From Chloroflexia bacterium SDU3-3 (GTDB taxonomy: Bacteria; Chloroflexota; Chloroflexia; Chloroflexales; Roseiflexaceae): a stretch of DNA of 64,000 nt. Under the pieces are notes generated by a model. It saw only the letters and a list, made by a program, of their open reading frames with translations. It was not told the origin of the DNA and made no database searches. Position numbers and translations under genes: made by a program. Shown here one piece after another: positions 1-8,091 of this stretch. Positions within the stretch are counted from its first letter, which is position 1; the number at the start of each line of letters is the position of its first letter. The stretch is from positions 62,001 to 126,000 of the forward strand of contig WBOU01000018.1 of assembly GCA_009268125.1 (NCBI GenBank). Direction: 5' to 3'.

Positions 1-994
1 GGTAGCCGTCGGCCCCGTGGTTGGTGCGGCCCAGCGCGATGGGGACAAACAGGAAGCTGAGCACCATGTCCTGCCGCCCGTGGTAGACAGCGCACATGCT
101 CCAGATCGTGAGCGCGCCCGCGAGGGTGAGGCTGGCCAGCCCGCTAGCGCGGATGGCAGCCATGGCGTGCGGGCGCAGCAGCCAGCGCCCGAGCAGCGCG
201 GCCAGGGCCAGCGTGGCCAGGGCTAGGGCCAGCGGGCCGAGCGGCCCCCAGCCAAGGCTCAGCAGGTGGATGGCGTAGCCTTGGGTCTGGCCCATGATCA
301 TGGTCGAGTAGCCAAGGTACTCGCCGATGATGACGAGCGGGCTGGTCCACGCGATCAGAGCCACGGCCAGCAGGGCCAGCACCTGGGTGGCCACGCAGCC
401 CGCCACCACCTTCCAGCGCCCGGCCAGCAGGGCCACTAGCAGCACAGGCAGCGACATGGTGTACTTGGATATGGCGATGCCCAGCAGCACCCCGGCCAGC
501 CAGGGTCGGTCGCGCTCTAGCAGCAGCGCGCCGAGCGTGCAGGCGGCGATCAGCAGGCTGATCTGGCCTAGCTCGATCACCTGGCGGGTGGCGATCAGCG
601 CTAGGAATAGGCCGAGCAGTAGCAAGCCCTGGCCCGAGCGCGGCGGGATGTGGGCCAGCGCACCCATGCACCACACGCAGGCGACCGCGAGCAGCAGGTT
701 GGTCGCGGCCCAGATCAGCGTGGCGGCCCCCCAGGGGGCGTAGGCCAGTGGGGCCAGCAGCAGCAGCACTGGGGCGGCGCTGGGCACAATGGTGGTGTAG
801 GGGTCGCGCCGCTGGATGAGCAGGCTGCCGCCCTGCCACCACTGGGTCAGGTCGTGGCCCCAGCGCGGGTTGCTGAAGGCCCCATCGGCATAGGCCTTGA
901 GCACAATGTTGCCCAGGGCAATTGCCGCCATAGCGAAGGCGGCCAGCGCGAGCAGGGTGATGAGCCAGCGCGGCATTGCGCGAAAAGCGGCCAT
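1..994 (-). CDS. Polytopic membrane protein, GT87/DUF2029-like glycosyltransferase (3' end outside window)
   Basis: Reading the minus strand from the ATG at 994 gives 331 codons without a stop, so the gene runs off the left edge of the window. The product begins MAAFRAMPRWL and has a first membrane helix at about residues 9-31, followed by a series of Leu/Ala-rich helices. The early loop holds an acidic-aromatic RRDPYTT motif followed by a hydrophobic PxxAPVLLLLAPLAYAPWG segment. This is the layout seen in GT-C/GT87 (DUF2029) polyprenyl-phosphate-dependent mannosyltransferases. Family assignment rests on topology and this motif only. It would act at the cytoplasmic membrane on lipid-linked sugars. 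It sits downstream of the expansin-like gene on the same strand, separated by a strong hairpin, so it is probably a separate transcript. Confidence 0.7.
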   Translation of the reverse strand, partial: MAAFRAMPRWLITLLALAAFAMAAIALGNIVLKAYADGAFSNPRWGHDLTQWWQGGSLLIQRRDPYTTIVPSAAPVLLLLAPLAYAPWGAATLIWAATNLLLAVACVWCMGALAHIPPRSGQGLLLLGLFLALIATRQVIELGQISLLIAACTLGALLLERDRPWLAGVLLGIAISKYTMSLPVLLVALLAGRWKVVAGCVATQVLALLAVALIAWTSPLVIIGEYLGYSTMIMGQTQGYAIHLLSLGWGPLGPLALALATLALAALLGRWLLRPHAMAAIRASGLASLTLAGALTIWSMCAVYHGRQDMVLSFLFVPIALGRTNHGADGY

Positions 995-1036
995 GGTCGA
1001 ATCTCCGCAGAAGAAACCCTGCGAAGGATAGCATAA

Positions 1037-1074
1037 ACCAGGGCGGGGCGCGTCACCACGCGCCCCGCCCTGGT
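1037..1074 (-). terminator. GC-rich terminator-like hairpin
   Basis: A perfect 17-bp inverted repeat (arms 1037-1053 and 1058-1074, loop CACC) lies 26 bases past the stop codon of the expansin-like gene. On the minus strand it is followed by only a short T run (TTTATG), so it may be a weak terminator or an mRNA 3' stabiliser. Confidence 0.6.
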
Positions 1075-1099
1075 GCGTTAGAGCAGCAAGGAGACTGCC

Positions 1100-2500
1100 C
1101 TAGTTGCTGCCCGTCACGGTTGCCGCCGTGTAGGCCGGGCCGCACTGCGTGCCACACGAGGATGGCCTGCTGAAGCTGTAGACCCGCCCGCCGTTGATCA
1201 GCTGATCGTTCACGTCGTAGATGCGGATCTGGTAGTTGGTGCCTGCGGTGCTGGTGCCGTCGATGACATACGACTGGCCCATATCGCCGTTCATCGTGGC
1301 CTTCTTCCAGGTGCCGTTGTTGTAGTACTCGACGCCGTGGATGCCATTGGGCAGGTTGCTGATAGCGATAGCCGCCCAGTAGACCGCCGAGTTTTGGATG
1401 AAGCCAACCTTGATGTCGCCGGTGTAGTTGGGGGCTGGGATGAACTGCCAGTGGATCTGGCGGTTGTTCCAGTGGCCGTTCAGCATGTCGCCCGCCGGAG
1501 CGCCATTTTTGGTAAAGAGGCTGAGCGAGTTTTTCGAGAAGTCGAGGTGGTTGGCGTCGTCGCGGCACCAGGCGTTGCCATCCTGGCAGCTGTCGGCCAC
1601 GATCAGGTCGAGGGTTGCGCCGTTGAAGCTGTCGGCCACCCAGCCGCCGTTGCGGCAGAAGGCGGCGTTGGGCGCGCCGTCGTTGACGCCGGTGCAGTAG
1701 TCGCCGATGGTGACGCGCACCCAGCGGCCACAGTTCAGGCCGTTGTTGTAGAAGCCGATCTTGCTGGCGTTGGCGCTAGAGATCGGGCGCTGGAAGAAGG
1801 TGCTGTAGTCGCCGGGTGTGTTCTGCACATTCAGCGCCACAAAGTTCTGCGAGTCGATGGCCGACTGCGGCAGGCCGCAGCCGCCGTAGGGGCTGCCTAG
1901 ACCGTCGAAGTAGGTGCCGTTGCCGGTGTAGCTGGTGCCGGGCACCGGGGTGGCCGTGGGGCCAGTGGTGGGTACGGCGGTGGGCACGCTGGTTGGGCCA
2001 GTGGTGGGCACGGCGGTAGGCACGCTGGTCGGGCCAGTGGTGGGCACGGCGGTGGGGATAGCGGTGGGCACCGTGGTCGGCACGCTGGTGGGCGTGGTCT
2101 GATCGCCGCAGGCTATGCCGTTCAGGGTGAAGTTGGTGGGCACGGCGTTGGTGCCGGTGGATGTGGCCTGGAAGCCAAAGTTGGCGCTGCCGCCCGTGGG
2201 GATACTGGCGTTGTACGAGGCGTTCTGCGCCGTGACCTGCGCGCCGACCTGGGTGACGGTGGCGCTCCAGGCGTTGGTAATCTGCTGGTTGCCGCTGAAG
2301 CTCCAGCCGAGTGTCCAGCCGTTGATGGCGGCCCCGCTGTTGTGGATGGTCACGTTGGCGGTAAAGCCGGTATTCCACTGGTTGAGCGTGTAATCCACCG
2401 AGCAGGTGCTGCTGGCGGCGGCGGTGGTGGTGGGTAGGGTGAGCGGCAGCACGGTGAGGAGCACCCCCAGCAGCGCGACCGGCGTCAGAAAGCGTTTCAA
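1100..2500 (-). CDS. Secreted CBM2 - expansin-like protein
   Basis: Predicted exported plant cell-wall-loosening or cellulose-binding protein. I prefer the TTG start at 2500, because it follows AAAGGAGAG at four bases and gives a clean signal peptide ([12 protein letters not shown]...TTTAAA). An in-frame ATG at 2566 would add 22 unlikely residues. After the signal peptide comes a CBM2 cellulose-binding module (about residues 30-133, with WNTGF and NGWTLGWSF motifs). Next is a Pro/Thr-rich linker of near-perfect 12-residue repeats ([12 protein letters not shown]), and then an expansin-like double-psi barrel with [14 protein letters not shown] and the HLDFS motif that matches the expansin HFD site. 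The C-terminal part (about 290-400) resembles expansin domain 2, and the last ~40 residues contain a CGTQCG pair. Family GH45 endoglucanase is the alternative, but no GH45 catalytic motif was seen. Confidence 0.8.
   Translation of the reverse strand: MKRFLTPVALLGVLLTVLPLTLPTTTAAASSTCSVDYTLNQWNTGFTANVTIHNSGAAINGWTLGWSFSGNQQITNAWSATVTQVGAQVTAQNASYNASIPTGGSANFGFQATSTGTNAVPTNFTLNGIACGDQTTPTSVPTTVPTAIPTAVPTTGPTSVPTAVPTTGPTSVPTAVPTTGPTATPVPGTSYTGNGTYFDGLGSPYGGCGLPQSAIDSQNFVALNVQNTPGDYSTFFQRPISSANASKIGFYNNGLNCGRWVRVTIGDYCTGVNDGAPNAAFCRNGGWVADSFNGATLDLIVADSCQDGNAWCRDDANHLDFSKNSLSLFTKNGAPAGDMLNGHWNNRQIHWQFIPAPNYTGDIKVGFIQNSAVYWAAIAISNLPNGIHGVEYYNNGTWKKATMNGDMGQSYVIDGTSTAGTNYQIRIYDVNDQLINGGRVYSFSRPSSCGTQCGPAYTAATVTGSN
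1935..2100 (-). repeat. 36-bp tandem repeats coding the Pro/Thr linker
   Basis: Within the expansin-like gene a 36-bp unit (GTGGGCACGGCGGTAGGCAC... read on the plus strand) is repeated about three times with few changes. It encodes [12 protein letters not shown] repeats that separate the CBM2 from the expansin module. Such repeats expand and contract by slippage. Confidence 0.75.
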
Positions 2501-2608
2501 GCGACTCTCCTTTGAGAGGGTGCGCGCGGGCAAGGATCCCTCGCGCGTCGAGTTCGCTGAAAGCATAGGCCGGTCGCGTCACGGGAGCGTCACGGGCTGC
2601 GTTACCGC

Positions 2609-3271
2609 CTAGGCGGGCGTGCTGATGCCGAGCGAGGACAGCAGCTGGGGCTTTTCTTCTAGGGCTACCCGCGCCACCTGGGTGAAGGGGGTGAACCATT
2701 TCTGCAGCTGCTTGCGGGCCTGGGTACAGGCGCTGGTGGATTCTTTGGCGATGCCTAGCTGATCTTGGTGTTTGGTGATAGCCTGCCGCAGCGCGATAAC
2801 TTTGGCCATGCCGTCTTGGATGTGGGCCTGGGTGACGCCGCAGGTAGCCAGTAGCTCAAGGATGTCGGGGCGGGCTAGGCTGTGGGTGTAGAAGGCTTCC
2901 GTCTGCTCGATCCAGCGGAGCTGGCTTTCGTGGCGGGGGCCGTTGAGCTGGAGTATGGTGAGCAGGCCGGGCTGCTCGGCCAGGGCGATGCGTGCGAGTT
3001 TGAAGTGGGCGCTGTAGGTGATGCTCAGGGTCTGTCGAGCGGATAGCACAGTGTCTTGCATGGTGCGCAACAGGCTTGCATGGTGCTGCTGCTGGCGGAA
3101 ACATTCAAGCGCGGTGTCAAGTAGGCTTTGGCCGATAGAGAAGCGCTCGGGGGTGTAGCCGTAGGGGAGTAGGGCGGCGGCAATCAAGGGGTTAGCTTGG
3201 GCGTTAGCGATAGCGGTGGCAGCGAGGTGAAGCTGGCCGAGGATTGTTCGCTTACTGGCGGTGCTACTCAT
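2609..3271 (-). CDS. Uncharacterised helical protein
   Basis: I do not recognise this 220-residue soluble protein. It starts MSSTASKRTILGQL after an AAAAGGAG ribosome site. It is predicted to be mostly alpha-helical, with no signal peptide, membrane segment or metal motif. There is a weak internal repeat: HFKLARIALAEQPGLLTIL (about 88-106) resembles FTQVARVALEEKPQLLSSL (about 197-215), suggesting a duplicated helical hairpin. It has its own upstream AT-rich region and is convergent with nothing. The expansin-like gene begins about 110 bases downstream on the same strand, so the two could be co-transcribed, but nothing functional links them. Confidence 0.6.
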   Translation of the reverse strand: MSSTASKRTILGQLHLAATAIANAQANPLIAAALLPYGYTPERFSIGQSLLDTALECFRQQQHHASLLRTMQDTVLSARQTLSITYSAHFKLARIALAEQPGLLTILQLNGPRHESQLRWIEQTEAFYTHSLARPDILELLATCGVTQAHIQDGMAKVIALRQAITKHQDQLGIAKESTSACTQARKQLQKWFTPFTQVARVALEEKPQLLSSLGISTPA

Positions 3272-3974
3272 GCGGTGCTCCTTTTCATGAGTTATTATCC
3301 AGTGCTGGTGCAGACACCTGAGCTATTGCTGTGTATACCGAGCTGTCAGGAAAAAAGTTACGATTTGTTATCGTATGGATTAACGGTAGAGCAATCAGGT
3401 GGTGTTGGTGAGAGCTAACTGAGCTAGATTGCTAGCATTATTTATGGTTGGTTTTTATACAGGCAGAGCGAGCTTGTATTATTTAATAGGTGGGGAAGGT
3501 AACGATTTAGAATTTTTCTTATTGTATAGGACGTTAGACCAGTATTTTTTAAAGAATGGATAGAATCTTATGTGTAACGGGCAATGTAGTGCGGGTGATG
3601 GGCAATGTAGTGCGGGTGATGGGCAATGTAGTGCGGGTGACGGGCAATGTAGTGCGGGTGATGGGCAATGTAGTGCGGGTGACGGGCAATGTAGTGCGGG
3701 TGACGGGCAATGTAGTGCGGGTGACGGGCAATGTAGTGCGGGTGACGGGCAATGTAGTGCGGGTGACGGGCAATGTAGTGCGGGTGACGGGCAATGCAGC
3801 TGGTCCCAGCGGCCTCGCCCATCCGGCGAAGGTGTGAGCGGGCTGCGGCGGGCCATGATCACAGCCGCAGCGAAGGTGTGAGTTGATCGAGGCGGGCCGC
3901 TTTTTCCCAGATCGCTAGCCTGCCTAAGGGGCCGCGCTATAATGGCCAGACAGCAAGCAGAAAGGCATCCCCCA
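3272..3974. other. Gene-free AT-rich spacer with a minisatellite
   Basis: This 700-base stretch lies between divergent genes. Bases 3280-3560 are unusually AT-rich for the region and hold no convincing reading frame. The centre is a 21-bp tandem array (3580-3800). The right end, with TATAAT at 3938-3943, holds a plausible -10 box for the response regulator; no good -35 is seen. Confidence 0.6.
3580..3800. repeat. 21-bp minisatellite, ten copies
   Basis: Ten near-identical copies of GGGCAATGTAGTGCGGGTGAY followed by a partial eleventh. Copies differ only at ACG/ATG. Because 21 is a multiple of three, several frames stay open through the array (heptapeptides such as GNVVRVT or LPVTRTT), but none has a ribosome site or a sensible flank, so I regard it as non-coding. 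Confidence 0.9.
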
Positions 3975-4673
<699 letters not shown>

Positions 4674-4688
4674 CCACGGGGGACGAAT

Positions 4689-4836
4689 TGAACCACGAAG
4701 ACGCGAAGACACGAAGGGTGATGGGGGTGATACCATTGATATAAGGTGAAAACTCAATATAGTGACGGGAAGTTTTAAGCATAGCTGCGCAAGAGATAGA
4801 GACAGAAAGATCTTCGTGTCTTCGTGTCTTCGTGGT
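4689..4836. repeat. Inverted pair of CCACGAAG octamer repeats
   Basis: Bases 4689-4717 carry octamer-periodic AACCACGAAGACGCGAAGAC and bases 4811-4836 carry its near reverse complement (TCTTCGTGTCTTCGTGGTTT). They enclose about 95 bases between the response regulator and the kinase. The pair could fold into a long hairpin in the two-component mRNA. Copies of the same octamer family occur at several other sites in the window. Confidence 0.75.
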
Positions 4837-4858
4837 TTTTATGCAGAGAGAGGCGGCT

Positions 4859-5911
4859 ATGATGGTGTGGCGGCAGCTGCGGTGGCAGATCGTGGGGGCG
4901 CAGATGGGGGTGGTGCTGGTGGGCGTTGCCACGCTGGTGGCGGGTGCGCATCTGGTGACAACGGCCACGGTGACGCCGGAGCTGCTGCCGCTCATCCGGC
5001 ATGTGGTGACGCAGGCCTTGGCCTTTGCCGCGCTGGCCTCGGCGCTGGTGGGGCTGGCCACGGCGCTGCTGCTGACGCGCCAGATCATGCGCCCGCTGCG
5101 CGAGATCGCCGCCAGCAGCCAGCGGATCGCCGATGGGCACTACGAGGAGCGTGTGGGCGTGCCCTCCAGCGATGAGCTGCGGATGATGGCCGAGAGCTTC
5201 AACCAGATGGCGGCGGCGCTGGGGCAGGTGGAGCAGCAGCGGGTGGCGCTGCTGGGCAACATGGCCCACGAGCTGCGCACACCGCTGGCTGGGCTAGAGG
5301 GCTATGTGGAGGGGCTGATCGATGGGGTGTTTGCGGGCGACGCCGAGACGCTGGCCATGATGCAGCGCGAGCTGCGGCGCATGCGACGGCTGGTGGATGA
5401 TCTGCAGGCGCTTTCGCGGGTGGAGGCCGGGCAGATCGCGCTTGCGCCCACGTGCTTCGATCTGGCCGAGGTGGCGCGGGCGGCGGTGGCCCAGCTGCGC
5501 CCGCAGCTGATGGGCGGCGGGCTGTCGCTCGATCTGGATGCGGCGGGGGCCGTGATGGTGTATGCCGACCGCGACCGGACTACCCAGATTCTGCTCAATG
5601 TTATCGGCAATGCTATCAGCTACACGCCAGAGCGCGGCCAGATCCGCGTGGCGGTGCGCGCGGGGGGCGGGGTGGGTCTGGTGGAGGTGACCGATACGGG
5701 CGTGGGCATCCCGCCGGAGGCGCTGCCCTACCTGTTCGAGCGCTTCTACCGCGTGGACTCCTCGCGGTCGCGGGCCAGCGGCGGCAGCGGCATCGGGCTG
5801 ACCATCGCGCGGCACTTGGCGTGGGCCATGGGCGGCGACGTGCGGGCCGCAAGCGTGGGGCCGGGCCAGGGCAGCACGTTCACGCTAGAGCTGCCAACAC
5901 CGGGCGGCTAG
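4859..5911 (+). CDS. HAMP-type sensor histidine kinase
   Basis: Membrane sensor that pairs with the OmpR-type regulator upstream. I start at ATG 4859 (MMVWRQLRWQIV), preceded by AGAGAGGCGGCT; upstream ATGs lie inside the repeat. Two membrane helices (about 9-32 and 50-72) frame a very short extracytoplasmic loop, so the sensor may read membrane or partner signals rather than a bulky ligand. A HAMP linker (about 73-125) leads to the HisKA H box MAHELRTPLAG. The HATPase domain follows with the N box NVIGNAISY, G1 DTGVGIPP, F box LFERFYRVD and G2 GSGIGLTIAR. All residues needed for phosphotransfer are present. Length (about 350 residues) is usual for the BaeS-like group. Confidence 0.9.
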   Translation: MMVWRQLRWQIVGAQMGVVLVGVATLVAGAHLVTTATVTPELLPLIRHVVTQALAFAALASALVGLATALLLTRQIMRPLREIAASSQRIADGHYEERVGVPSSDELRMMAESFNQMAAALGQVEQQRVALLGNMAHELRTPLAGLEGYVEGLIDGVFAGDAETLAMMQRELRRMRRLVDDLQALSRVEAGQIALAPTCFDLAEVARAAVAQLRPQLMGGGLSLDLDAAGAVMVYADRDRTTQILLNVIGNAISYTPERGQIRVAVRAGGGVGLVEVTDTGVGIPPEALPYLFERFYRVDSSRSRASGGSGIGLTIARHLAWAMGGDVRAASVGPGQGSTFTLELPTPGG

Positions 5912-5947
5912 GCGCTGCGGGTGCAGGCGGCGCAGCAGCGCGCGGCC

Positions 5948-6001
5948 CTTACACAACTCTTACACGCTCCTTGCCCTGCCCTTACGCTGGGCTGCTATCC
6001 T
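5948..6001 (+). promoter_or_regulatory. Phased CTTAC(A/G)C direct repeats before the sulfur cluster
   Basis: Three heptamers, CTTACAC at 5948-5954, CTTACAC at 5959-5965 and CTTACGC at 5981-5987, start exactly 11 and 22 bases apart. They are thus on the same DNA face, the pattern bound by tandem OmpR/PhoB-type regulators. A TATCCT -10-like box at 5996-6001 follows. The site is upstream of tusA and right after the two-component pair. Confidence 0.65.
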
Positions 6002-6075
6002 GCCTGGTGGTGAATACTGCCAGGCAGGATTTTTTTGCAGACTGGCTGGCGCGATTGTTGCGAGGAGCTGAGATC

Positions 6076-6324
6076 ATGGGCGACTTCGATAGAGAGCTGG
6101 ATGTGAAAGGGGCCAAGTGCCCGATGCCGCTGGTGAAGAGCCGCAAGAGCCTGGGCGAGCTGCCGGTGGGGCAGGTGCTGAAGGTGCTGACCACCGACCG
6201 TGGCTCGGTGGCCGACTTCCAGGGCTGGGCGAAGACTGCCAAGCATGTCGAGCTGGTGGCGCAGGAGACGGCGGACGAGCAGGGCCAGGCGGTGTACATC
6301 CACTACTTGCGGCGCACCGCCTAG
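6076..6324 (+). CDS. TusA/SirA-family sulfur carrier protein
   Basis: Small cytoplasmic persulfide carrier of 82 residues. The ATG at 6076 follows GAGGAG. The protein shows the TusA signature CPMPLVKSRKSL, with the persulfide-bearing Cys15, the first strand ELDVKGAKCP and the later GQVLKVLTTDRGSVADFQGWAK stretch typical of the fold. It is first in a same-strand group with a DsrE-like protein, a DUF442 phosphatase-like protein, a rhodanese lipoprotein and a CoA-disulfide reductase. That context fits shuttling of sulfane sulfur from thiosulfate, polysulfide or CoA-persulfide rather than tRNA thiolation. Whether it serves sulfur oxidation or detoxification cannot be told from sequence. Confidence 0.88.
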   Translation: MGDFDRELDVKGAKCPMPLVKSRKSLGELPVGQVLKVLTTDRGSVADFQGWAKTAKHVELVAQETADEQGQAVYIHYLRRTA

Positions 6325-6333
6325 GAGGGCGCG

Positions 6334-6918
6334 ATGACCTACGATACGCTGACCGCCAGCGCGGCTGGCGATACAAAGGCCCTGCTAGACCGGATCGCGC
6401 AGCTAGAGCAGCGGGTGGCTCAGCTAGAGCAGGCCCCGGCGCAGGGGATCGAGGATCGGCTGGCCATGGTGGTGTTCTCGGGCGATCTAGATAAGGCGAT
6501 CGCGGCGCTGATCATCGCCACCGGCGCGGCCTCGGTGGGGCTGGAGGTGTCGATGTTTTTCACGTTCTGGGGCATCAACATCCTGAAGCAGCGGCGGCAA
6601 TTTGGGGCCAAGACGCTATTCGAGCGGGCGTTTACCGCTATGCTTCCGGCGGGCACCGGGCAGCTCGGCCTCTCGCAGATGAACTTTTTCGGGGCCGGGG
6701 CGGCGATCATCCGCAGGCTGATGCGCGAGCACGAGGTGGCCTCGGTCGAGGAGCTGTTTGGGCTAGCCCGCGAGCTAGGCGTGCGCATGGTGGTGTGTGA
6801 CATGTCGCGCGAGCTGCTGGGCGTGCACGATGCCGAGCTAGTAGATGGGCTGGAGACGGGCGGCGTGGCGACCTTCCTGGGCGATGCGGCACGCTCGAAG
6901 GTGACGCTGTTTGTGTAA
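6334..6918 (+). CDS. DsrE2-like (DsrE/DsrF/DrsH family) protein
   Basis: Begins nine bases after tusA and has a coiled-coil N-terminus (about 18-36, DRIAQLEQRVAQLEQA) in front of a DsrE-fold domain. Features of the peroxiredoxin-like DsrE2 group are MVVFSGDLDKAIAALIIATGAA, the aromatic hydrophobic VSMFFTFWGINIL segment and VRMVVCDMSRELLG, whose Cys is the likely sulfur-binding residue. DsrE2 proteins are usually next to TusA and rhodanese genes and are thought to hand persulfide sulfur between carriers, sometimes at the membrane. The last 29 bases around the stop codon are duplicated 61 bases downstream. Confidence is high for family, low for exact role. Confidence 0.85.
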   Translation: MTYDTLTASAAGDTKALLDRIAQLEQRVAQLEQAPAQGIEDRLAMVVFSGDLDKAIAALIIATGAASVGLEVSMFFTFWGINILKQRRQFGAKTLFERAFTAMLPAGTGQLGLSQMNFFGAGAAIIRRLMREHEVASVEELFGLARELGVRMVVCDMSRELLGVHDAELVDGLETGGVATFLGDAARSKVTLFV

Positions 6919-6983
6919 CCACGGAGAGCCGTTTGAACCACGAAGGCACGAAGACTCGAAGGTGACGCTGTTTGTGTAACCAC
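6894..6983 (+). repeat. 29-bp duplication of the dsrE2 stop region, with octamer repeats
   Basis: The bases beginning CTCGAAGGTGACGCTGTTTG (29 bases, covering the gene's stop codon) occur at 6894-6922 and again at 6955-6983. The first copy is followed by a CCACGAAGG-type octamer repeat (6936-6960) and the second by a CACCAAGAC-type one (6981-7005). It looks like repeat insertion or slippage at the gene end. Confidence 0.85.
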
Positions 6984-7073
6984 CAAGACACCAAGACTCC
7001 AAGATTTCTGGTGGAGAGAAGCGAGAAGATAGCCAGTCTGCTGCAGATGCGTGGGGGCTGGGGCAGGAGATAG

Positions 7074-7538
7074 ATGATGCCCAATATGGAGCGCGAGGGG
7101 CTGCTGGAGTATGCCGTGGGCGGCGAGGTGCTGCTGGCCGCGCAGCCGCAACCCGAGGATTTCATGGGGCTGCTGGGGCGCGGGGTGCGCACGGTGATCA
7201 ATCTGCGGGGCGATGCCGAGCGGGCCGCGCTGGAGCGGCAGAACGCCGAGGCGGCGGGGCTGTGCTACATCCACCTGCCGCTGCCGATGCACGAGCTGGA
7301 GCCGCAGCATCTAGCCGAGGCGGCGCGGGCGATCGCAGAGGTTGAGGGCGGGCTGTGCATCCACTGCCGGGGCGCTCGCCGGGCTAGCCTGCTGTGGGCG
7401 CTGTACCGCGTGGTACACCTGGGGTGGTCGCCAGCCGAGGCGCTGGCCGAGCTGGCCGCCGCCGGGTACAACGGTGAAGCTATCGACGCGTGCGCGTACT
7501 GTATTGATGACTACCTAGAGCGGACTGCGGCGGTATGA
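7074..7538 (+). CDS. DUF442/beta-lactamase-hydrolase-like phosphatase-family protein
   Basis: A 154-residue protein of the dual-specificity-phosphatase-like superfamily. The start is ATG 7074 or 7077, behind CAGGAGA. Sequence landmarks are a central VRTVINLRGDAERAA strand-loop and the loop CIHCRGARRASLLWAL. That loop has Cys-x4-Arg spacing as in DUF442 (CRSGTRS-like), rather than the HCx5R of true tyrosine phosphatases. DUF442 domains are found fused or adjacent to persulfide dioxygenases, rhodaneses and CoA-disulfide reductases in H2S and polysulfide metabolism, which matches the neighbours here. It is therefore more likely a sulfurtransferase-type enzyme using the Cys than a protein phosphatase. 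This is inference from family context. Confidence 0.72.
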   Translation: MMPNMEREGLLEYAVGGEVLLAAQPQPEDFMGLLGRGVRTVINLRGDAERAALERQNAEAAGLCYIHLPLPMHELEPQHLAEAARAIAEVEGGLCIHCRGARRASLLWALYRVVHLGWSPAEALAELAAAGYNGEAIDACAYCIDDYLERTAAV

Positions 7539-7579
7539 TGAGGGCGTGTTTGGATCGTCGAAAGCAAGGAGCTACCCCT

Positions 7580-8032
7580 ATGCGAGTAATGATCAAGGCC
7601 GCCCTGCTGGTGGGCGTGGCCGCCGCGCTGGGCGCGTGCGGCGCGCAGCCCGCCGCCGCCCCTGCCCAGCCGACCGCAGCAGCGGCGGCAGCGCCCGCTG
7701 CCCCGGCGGCTGGCGGCGTGGCCCAGTGGAGCGTGTCGGACCTAAAGCAGCAGATCGAGCAGGACAAGGATCTGTTCGTGCTGGATGTGCGGACGCCGGA
7801 GGAATACACCGGCGACAAACATATTGCGGGGTCGCACCTGATCCCGCTGGACCAGCTGGAGCAGCGGCTGGCCGAGGTGCCGATGGATAGGCAGGTGGCC
7901 TGCGTGTGCCGCTCGGGCAACCGCAGCGGGCAGGCCTGCGCGCTGCTGGCGGCCAAGGGCTACACCAAGCTGGCCAACATGCAGGGCGGGATGAAGGCGT
8001 GGCTGGACGCTGGCTACGCCGCGACGAACTAG
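7580..8032 (+). CDS. Rhodanese-domain lipoprotein
   Basis: Start ATG 7580 has AAGGAG eight bases upstream. The N-terminus is a lipoprotein signal (MRVMIKAALLVGVAAALGAC) with the lipidated Cys at residue 20. An Ala/Pro-rich spacer follows, then one rhodanese domain (about 50-148). It contains LFVLDVRTPEEY, HIAGSHLIPLDQL and the active-site loop CVCRSGNRSGQ, whose second Cys would carry the persulfide. The protein should be anchored on the outer face of the membrane and pass sulfane sulfur from extracellular sources. It is followed by an intrinsic terminator and then by the CoA-disulfide reductase-rhodanese fusion, with which it may cooperate. Confidence 0.88.
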   Translation: MRVMIKAALLVGVAAALGACGAQPAAAPAQPTAAAAAAPAAPAAGGVAQWSVSDLKQQIEQDKDLFVLDVRTPEEYTGDKHIAGSHLIPLDQLEQRLAEVPMDRQVACVCRSGNRSGQACALLAAKGYTKLANMQGGMKAWLDAGYAATN

Positions 8033-8038
8033 CACAGT

Positions 8039-8074
8039 GGGCGCTTGGCGGCGCATGCCCCAAGCGCCCTTTTT
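8039..8074 (+). terminator. Intrinsic terminator after rhodanese gene
   Basis: GGGCGCTTGG (8039-8048) pairs with CCAAGCGCCC (8060-8069) and is followed by TTTTT. It sits in the 59-base gap before the next gene, so it would attenuate rather than fully separate the sulfur genes. Confidence 0.85.
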
Positions 8075-8091
8075 CAAGAAGAGGAAGACCC

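Noticed and set aside
3580..3800. CRISPR-like array
   Set aside because: The 21-bp units are directly adjacent without unique spacers, so this is a minisatellite.
3556..3881. Several frames coding heptapeptide repeats across the 3.6-kb minisatellite
   Set aside because: All frames are open owing to the 21-bp period; none has a ribosome site or non-repeat domain.
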